A stretch of 64,000 bases of DNA from Bimastos eiseni (Eukaryota; Annelida; Clitellata; Crassiclitellata; Lumbricidae): the NCBI GenBank assembly GCA_959347315.1, contig OY365819.1, positions 21,056,637 through 21,120,636 on the forward strand. Reading direction: 5' to 3'. This document shows positions 57,573 to 64,000 of the stretch, one piece after another. The translations under genes and the position numbers were made by a program. Below the pieces are notes generated by a model. The model had not been told where the DNA came from and did no database searches. It worked only from the letters and a program-made list of their open reading frames with translations. The first letter of the stretch is position 1. Each line of letters opens with the position of its first letter.

Positions 57573-59031
57573 CTGGAAAAAGATCGCAAAGTCACAGGTA
57601 AAAGCGTATTTCTACGGCACCCCACCAGCCTCTCCGATATAGATTTTGAAGATTCAATAACCAATCAGCACACATTTTATTCTACCGTTATAATTTTATA
57701 TTTAGTCTCACAAAGACTAATCAATCCTAACGTATAAATCTTAGTCACTGCTCCCAATTGACCAATTTCTATTCAGCACATGCCAAGCGTAGCCTACAAT
57801 GGAAGTTGCCTAACTCGTCAAAGCTATTTAGAACTTGTGATCTTCAGAATATCACCATTTAACGCCATTTGGTTAGGACTACTATTATGTGGGGCTATTC
57901 GACGTTGGCGTTATCGTGAGTCGCTGACGCTGTCGTCATCTAAGTCACTTTGTCCAGTGACTCTAAGCATTATGCTGTAGTGTACACCACGAATGGGAAT
58001 CGGTTGGCTAGGCTCCACGTGCGTGCGAGGGCCCTTCACCGGTGACGCCTCCTGTTTTCTGTGCACTGTGTTTAACTCACTGAAACCTTTTTATACGAAG
58101 AATGAATTCGACAATTATTCCCATAGCGCTGTAGCACGGCCTATGCCGTCACAATTTCTACAATAGTACCCTATGACTTAAGCCAATGGTAGATGTGGTG
58201 AGTATTGAATGCTACTCCAGCACCTGGCCCTGGGTCCAGCCACGGGGAAGGCATAAACCACTTACGCAATAAGCTGCAAAGTACGCTGACACCGCACCAA
58301 ACAGGTACTTGTAGACCAATGGGGCAAGCGTTGTTCTATCGCACTGGAAGCCAGTGCAACACAATGTAGAGCAATGCTTGCATGCTGTCGAATTCAGTAC
58401 CGATTGCAGTCTGTCCAGGAGGTGTTTGGGTGCCCCTCCAGTTGGTTACTGCAGCGGTCGACTTGAGCGGCCATAGGCGTACAGCAGAAGACGACCGCCG
58501 TTTTTGCTGCTCAGCTGAAAGCATTCATTTCCTAAGTCTGTGAGAACATTTAAGCTCTCGTTGCGTTTATTTGGTTCGTCCATTAGCGCTCAAGTAGACC
58601 TAAATACCATCGTGTAAATATCTGGAAAATGTTAATTTATATAATATATACATATATCTGTATGTGATCAGTATTAATTGCTGCTGTAAAGCTGATTGGT
58701 TTGTAATAGTCAATATAGAAACATTATTTCAGATTATTTGCATTTTCTGGTATATGATAAGTTAGTTTGGTGTACTGTACGTAGGCCCTATGTGAGTACT
58801 GACATATTACCTAGGGATTCCAGTCACTGTACCGAACCACGAAAGGACAGCACTGATTCCTGAGATAAAGAGTCCACTGCAGAGATCCGAGGCAGCCAAA
58901 GAAATGATCAATCGGCTGACCATATCCGATCGTAACTTCTTGCGTATGATGACAGTAACAATGAACAAAGTATTTACAGCCACCGATAAGACTGAGATTG
59001 TCGTAACAATGACAGGTCCAAACACTGTCAT
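56888..59031 (-). CDS. Divergent rhodopsin-like (class A) GPCR, two exons
   Basis: Joining 59031-58811 and 57572-56888 gives 301 residues and a seven-helix receptor. TM1 VIVTTISVLSVAVNTLFIV; TM2 LIISLAASDLCSGLF with the conserved SLAxSD Asp; TM3 begins at the junction with ALCVFQGF (disulfide Cys). Helix 3 ends SIKCYTIVRP, so KCY replaces DRY. TM6 has FLPPFVALFIV and TM7 FTDTTLYIVLH, so DTTLY replaces NPxxY. Donor GTAATA after 58811; acceptor CTTTTTCCAG before 57572. The first ATG in frame (59031) leaves almost no N-terminus. An acceptor TTATTCAG before 59077 suggests an upstream exon. Ligand unknown. Confidence 0.8.
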
Positions 59032-59077
59032 CTTTATTGATGACACGGATATCCACAGCACGACGCTTTGCACAATT
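58811..59077 (-). CDS. GPCR exon with TM1-TM2
   Basis: Encodes IVQSVVLWISVSSIK and then MTVFGPVIVTTISVLS through GISAVLSWFGTVTGIP, with donor GTAATA (phase 2). The extension 59032-59077 is open and is preceded by a plausible acceptor. In-frame translation cannot start there because no ATG lies before an upstream TAG. Confidence 0.7.
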   Translation of the reverse strand, partial: NCAKRRAVDIRVINKDDSVWTCHCYDNLSLIGGCKYFVHCYCHHTQEVTIGYGQPIDHFFGCLGSLQWTLYLRNQCCPFVVRYSDWNP

Positions 59078-59721
59078 CTGAATAACGTAAATGCAGATGA
59101 AAAAATTTGAACTAGGTTCTTTCGCTATTTCGTATTATGTTTTGCTCGATTGCCTTCAGCAGCTGTCCAGAACATAAATATTTAGATTACGACCAGCACT
59201 ATATCAAATGCCATCAAATGGTTCAAGTCTCCTCCAAAGACCCCCTTGTTAGTTTTAATTTAAGTTCAGAGTGAGGATCCGCGCTTCAATCCGGGAGATG
59301 TAGGCATATATGGCGTCGATCTACTGTGGAAATGGACGTCGACGTTGAATGTTGCGAGAGCGGAGGCTGATTATTTAGATGGAAGGTTCGATTAGGCCTA
59401 CAGTTCTGAGATTGTCTTATCGCTACGAGAAAAAATCAATCAGTAAAAAAGAGCTTAGGCCTAACTGCATAAAATAAAGGAAGAGCGGCGGATGAGATCG
59501 ATCGAGGCTCATATAGGATATATCGCTGAAGAAAACTAGGTGGTCTATTATAATATTATTATTGTCCATATACGCCTATAAACAGATTTCCCAAGAACCT
59601 TAGTCTTTTCGATTCGTGATACAATTTGCACATACAGTATCATTACTAGCTGAATGAATATCTTTTCAACATTAAAATGAACCATTGAGTTGTTTGGATT
59701 AGTCATAAACACTGTTCCATG

Positions 59722-60316
59722 CAGGGCTGTTAATATCGCGATAAAGTGTCGCGATACTTTGGTATCGCAATACTTTTGTCAGTATCGCAGCGAGTATCGC
59801 GATAATCTTATTTTGCTGGTATCGCATGTGTATCGCGATGCCTATTTTTAGCCTGTCAGCGATACTCGATACCAATACTTTTTCTTCCTGAAATTTATGT
59901 CGTTTCTCAAGAAATATGAGAAGTTAATCGTTCCGCCTTGATAAGTTTTTGCCTTTATATATATTATAGGCGCCATGTTTTCAAACAGAAGCAAAATTTA
60001 GATTGGGGCGGCATCTGTGTTTAAGAATAAAGAATATATATGGGTGTACACGGAAATATGACGAGTAGGCCTAACCATTCCTCTTATCGACAGACTAGAT
60101 TCCTTGTGATTGGCCATATTTGGGAATTTTTTATATAATTATCGGTGCATGAATTCTAATTCATGCTTCGGTCGAGTTTAGCAAGCCTATAGTGAAAAGT
60201 ATTGGTATTGCAATACTTTTCAGAAAAAGTATTGGTATTGGTATCGCGATACTTTTAATTAGTAAGTATTGGTATTGCTATTGCAATACTTTTTTCCAGT
60301 CTTGTTAACAGTCCTG
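59722..60316. mobile_element. hAT-like MITE rich in TATCGCGATA motifs (595 bp)
   Basis: Left end CAGGGCTGTTAA, right end TTAACAGTCCTG (11 of 12 match). Flanking 8-bp duplication GTTCCATG at 59714-59721 and GTTGCATG at 60317-60324 (7 of 8). Both subterminal regions are arrays of TATCGCGATA or AGTATTGGTATTGC words. Non-coding. Confidence 0.82.
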
Positions 60317-60324
60317 GTTGCATG

Positions 60325-62237
60325 AGAGAAAATGACCGAAGTATATACGTAGGTGTTTCAATGTTGCTAACTGTTAGGCCTCACTCTCCGTGGCTTATTA
60401 TCATTCTAAGGTAATTTGCATCCAACCTGAAATTAAGGCATCCACTAAAATCATACAATTGACTACGAAAAGCTATAGTAGGTATATTTGCCAAGGTTGA
60501 ACTTTAGAGATAGGCCTGTAGATCTTAAATTAAAAAAACGAACCTTTGAAGTAAGCCTATAAAAAGGCATGCTTTCTATGTGCAATTTAACAAGCATTTC
60601 TTGCTGTGGTAGGCTTAGGCCTAAGCCCTATATAAGTATAGCAACATATCGTCATCATGTATGATAACAGCCAGTGATTTGCAATTTAATTTGATTACCC
60701 ATGTCACTTAGCCTACGCATAGTTGTGCGACACAGAACGGTTTATTAAAAGGTCGAAAACCTTAAGAAGTTAATATACTCACTTGCCTTTAATAGATGCC
60801 CAATGCCTGGTTGTTTGATAGAAGGATATGTGACTGACTGAACCCGGTCAAAACGCTATAAATTTATACAGATGCTAGAAGGAGAACAGTAATTAACTAT
60901 TAGGCTCCTATCAGTCTAACACTGCAAAATGAATATAAAAATTAAGGCATCCAAGGAAAAGGATCACAACATAAATTTTAATAAGTTATGTACAAGCATA
61001 ATCGAACATTGATATATCTGTTAATTGTAGATTATCGACATAATTGAGTTTTTATAGGGCCTATATCACATATGTTCTAACTTCTAATTGTCTTCTGTAG
61101 ATTTACGCATTGAGTGAGTGCGCCATACACACGTGGCAGTAGAGCTAGCGAAAATAATTGCCTTAAAATTACGACAGCGCCATATGCCTAAAAAGAATCT
61201 TTCAATAACCATGCAAAATATTATTCCATGATGCTCTAGCATACAATTTGCAGGTGCGGTTCATTTACTCAACAGAAACGCCATAGGTTACGCATCCTCT
61301 GCTACCAGTCGACTATTTCTGCAACTCTCAAAAGGCTCTTAATCTAAGTCAGTATTATATTTATAGTATAAGTAGACCTATACAACATACCTCGCACTGT
61401 TTGACTTCTTGTCTTGCCCGCATGCTTGCTTTTGCCGACGTTAAATAATATTCTACTGAGTTACTTTTTTATTGTTGACTTTGATTCACGCACGAATGTC
61501 ATTCATGACGCGATATTCGAGCCATCTGCCTGTCGCCAGGTAGAAGCGAGGCACGAGAAGCGCATCTCCGTAACGTCAGACTTTTCTATTTATAGCCTAA
61601 TGGTCACGCGTTATTAAACTGGATCCGCTAATTAAGGTTAACACTATTGCGTGTGGCTGTCACTGACAGCGACTGCTTGAAACTTTGCTGTAGGCCTACG
61701 CTTCCCAGAACAGTGTCTCATCTAGGCCTACAGCATGCACTGGTTGCATTGAATGCCACTGTCTCAGACGCATTGAACTTTACACAGCTCAATAGACGAC
61801 CATGTCCAGTCTACAGTCACCCGTTATTGTCATAAGGCTGCAGATAATGTCTCTAAGGCGATGGCTGCACTGAGTGTACGTAAAAAATGCAAACTGACTA
61901 GGAGTAGGAGTCCCAAATTAAGAGATTTTTAATCTTGTTAAGCAACACCATGCGAGACAATCTTCTTAAAGCCATTCAATGTTGGTGCAGCAATTTTAAC
62001 ACGCACACCAAGACTTATCATTGAGTAATCCGTATTAAGCTTAATCCTGCTAAGCCAAGCTTGTTCTGGAAGGCGACCGTATGACTAGTTTTCACTGATG
62101 ACATTTCCTCAAATAGAATTGTGTAGTCACCATGACTTAACTACATGTACCAACGTATATACATGTATGTACATCGATCGCAAGTCAGACTGATACTATT
62201 AAATAATTAATATGATTAACGTCGCTGTATAAACATT
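60325..62237. other. Intergenic stretch without supported gene
   Basis: No coding or transposon structure recognised. The palindrome TAGGCCTA and close variants recur (for example 60377, 60511, 60616, 61692 and 61724). Confidence 0.4.
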
Positions 62238-62282
<45 letters not shown>

Positions 62283-62312
62283 GTTATTATTTAGCATGAT
62301 AGTGTTGACTAC

Positions 62313-62405
<93 letters not shown>
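62238..62405. repeat. (ATT)n microsatellite, two tracts
   Basis: About 54 bp of ATT repeats at 62240-62292 and about 95 bp at 62311-62405, split by ttagcatgatagtgttgact. They immediately follow the 3' end of a minus-strand retrotransposon and read as TAA repeats on that strand, so they are probably its tail. Confidence 0.9.
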
Positions 62406-62410
62406 GGTCT

Positions 62411-63600
62411 TCAATGTTAATTAATGGTGATGTCGTCCGGAGTAGCCCTGCTCGTTGGACCCCTGAGCAGCGAAAGTTCCCTTGAAAGCAACTGCGTTGC
62501 AGCGTTGAATAATGATCGAGATGCGCTGGTAGAGAAAAGTCGTCTCCCTCTGCTCCTCCAGCTTTGGCCTTCGGAATTGATGGGGCCAAAGGTTTCGAAT
62601 GCCACCGGTGTGAAGACGAACCTGGTGACTAGCTCGGCCGCTGCGCCCGCTGTTTGTGATGTTTCTGGCAGATACGACATTGCCATTGTATCTGACACTG
62701 TCGCGTCTCATATCATACACCGCCCCGCCCGCCATGGTATATGAGTCTGGTCTTTTTCCATCAGATCGGGTCAAACCAATCGGCTCTTTGACAGTGGGGA
62801 TCCCTGCACGGATTAGACTTTTACAAGTATGGTCGTTCAGGGTCCCGTGTCTGGGCCAGCGTCCCAGGCCCAGGCCACATGAGAGACCGTCATATCCGTT
62901 TCCCTCGACCAGGGCACCACATGGGCAGCAATGAGGTAAATAGACGGGTGACCCAAGTCTGTAACCCACCGCCACCCTCAGGGACTCATCGTCAAGTCTC
63001 AGCCCGCAGTTTGTAATTGGTAGGGCTAAGAGCAAGTCGCCTGCGCGTGGTGCTGCCACTGCTCTAAGACGTGCCTGATTCTGGGAATCAGGCATTCTGG
63101 TGGCGAGGTCTGCCACTCCGAGCTCGATCAAAGGACCGTGCCATCTTGATTGTTTGTGAGCCCAAGCTTCTTCCGGCTTCGGTACTCCGCTGGTTTCCCT
63201 CCATTTGGCCTGAAGGGTCTCCAGGGCAGGGTCCTTTTTAAGCTTTCCTCGCAGAATCCTTGTCTGAAGTATATCAGTGGCTGTGGCCGATGCCACAAGG
63301 CTGGAAGTGCCAGCGAAACCACTGATCGGGTGCCCAGTCCTCCTCTTTTGATGGGCAGGGTGACTTGGAGCCATGCCTCGTCGGTGAGAACAAGATTGAG
63401 CACCTCAGCGAGGTCCACCCTCAAGGCCTTGTCATACTCCTCCAGTCCTTTGTGGCCTTCGCATGGGCAGCTTCTGAGGGTATATAATAGTCGGGTGGCA
63501 CTCAGCAAGTATCAGAGCAAGATGAGGGCGTCAGGTGTGGCGATGGACGTTAGTTTTTCCATCATGCGCATTAGCTCAGCTGCCACCTTGTGTTAGGTCG
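62411..63600 (-). pseudogene. Non-LTR retrotransposon, C-terminal part of the pol protein
   Basis: The minus strand encodes LLYTLRSCPCEGHKGLEEYD, LTDEAWLQVTLPIKRGGLGT, CCPCGALVEGNGYDGLSCGL, RHGTLNDHTCKSLIRAGIPT and LTRSDGKRPDS. After a frame break come RFVFTPVAFETFGPINS and QRISIIIQRCNAVAF. This motif set belongs to a widespread animal retroelement pol C-terminus. KRPD followed by a YD motif would fit a restriction-like nuclease fold, but that is inference. Two frame breaks (about 63290 and 62700). Confidence 0.65.
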
Positions 63601-63793
63601 TCCAGAAAACCTAATGTGAGCGGTGATTTAATTTGGATGAGGATGGGCTGTTGAGGGAGACAGAAGAGTAAGGGACCCAAAGGGTCACCTTGTTGGGGCC
63701 CCACTTGGGACAAGACACAGTGTCGACCGTATTTAAGATGTGAGTGTTCCAAGTAAGCTAGATTGCAGGAAGAATGTTGTATGGTGCTGTCAA

Positions 63794-63830
<37 letters not shown>

Positions 63831-64000
63831 GTTATTATTATATAATAGTAGTAATAATGATCTGATACCGCGTCAGCTGCCGCTGTAGGTGGCAAATTTA
63901 AAACGTCCCACTTTTAAATTAAAAATACTACGGATCGCGTTATTGTCAGCGTTGAATTTTTATATCTTCTAACGGAATAACGTGTCGTGACCTGATGGAT
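63601..64000. other. Window end, with (ATT)n tract at 63796-63840
   Basis: Mostly unassigned sequence upstream of the retrotransposon piece, some of which may belong to it. A second (ATT)n microsatellite of about 45 bp is present. No gene supported. Confidence 0.5.

Noticed and set aside
62199..62424. Poly-Ile / poly-Asn / poly-Leu frames
   Set aside because: Translation of an (ATT)n microsatellite.

Overview
This 64 kb window is animal nuclear DNA. It has spliced genes, GT/AG introns, SINE-like pieces and many kinds of transposable element (non-LTR and LTR retrotransposons, piggyBac, Tc1/mariner, hAT, P element, and two DDE-like families with GQNKN / HGKG motifs). The mix of elements, a C-type-lectin receptor, a divergent rhodopsin-like receptor and the frequent palindrome TAGGCCTA suggest a marine invertebrate, perhaps a deuterostome (echinoderm, hemichordate or lancelet). 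This assignment is an inference with low confidence; no rRNA or other taxonomic marker is present.

Positions 1-41500 are almost entirely a graveyard of nested transposons. At least five partial copies of one non-LTR group (CCHC-knuckle ORF1, then AP-endonuclease, reverse transcriptase, RNase H and a terminal CCHC) lie at 1-4250, 10349-12218, 13195-17220, 17285-17975 and 27440-29310. Inserted in or between them are a hAT MITE with an exact 8-bp target duplication (2332-3249), a piggyBac element bounded by TTAA (8028-10344), a 5'-truncated Tc1/mariner element (18481-19050), a ZBED5-like hAT (19195-20973), DUF7869-like transposase remnants (21826-23560 and 29919-30990), a second DDE-like element (26079-27370), Gypsy scraps (32310-32870), a P-element relic on the plus strand (33520-34370), a second hAT MITE (35507-36579) and a nearly complete hAT element with TIRs and TSD (37464-40952). 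Nearly all of these coding remnants lie on the minus strand.

Positions 41668-53896 hold the main host gene, read on the minus strand. Eight exons with consistent phases encode a predicted 469-residue type I membrane protein. It has a signal peptide, one degenerate and one better-conserved C-type-lectin-like domain, a Ser/Thr stalk, one membrane span, and a cytoplasmic tail with three YAxV/L tyrosine motifs that resemble ITIM/ITSM signals. Its introns contain a Gypsy element lacking integrase (43206-45876), MITEs, a SINE-like piece, a CR1/L2 tail and a foldback-like element whose two ends are inverted arrays of a 14-bp unit.

Positions 56888-59077 hold a second host gene on the minus strand: a two-exon rhodopsin-like GPCR that lacks the usual DRY and NPxxY residues. 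The right end holds a hAT MITE rich in TATCGCGATA motifs (59722-60316), long (ATT)n tracts, and the 3' part of another non-LTR retrotransposon (62411-63600).
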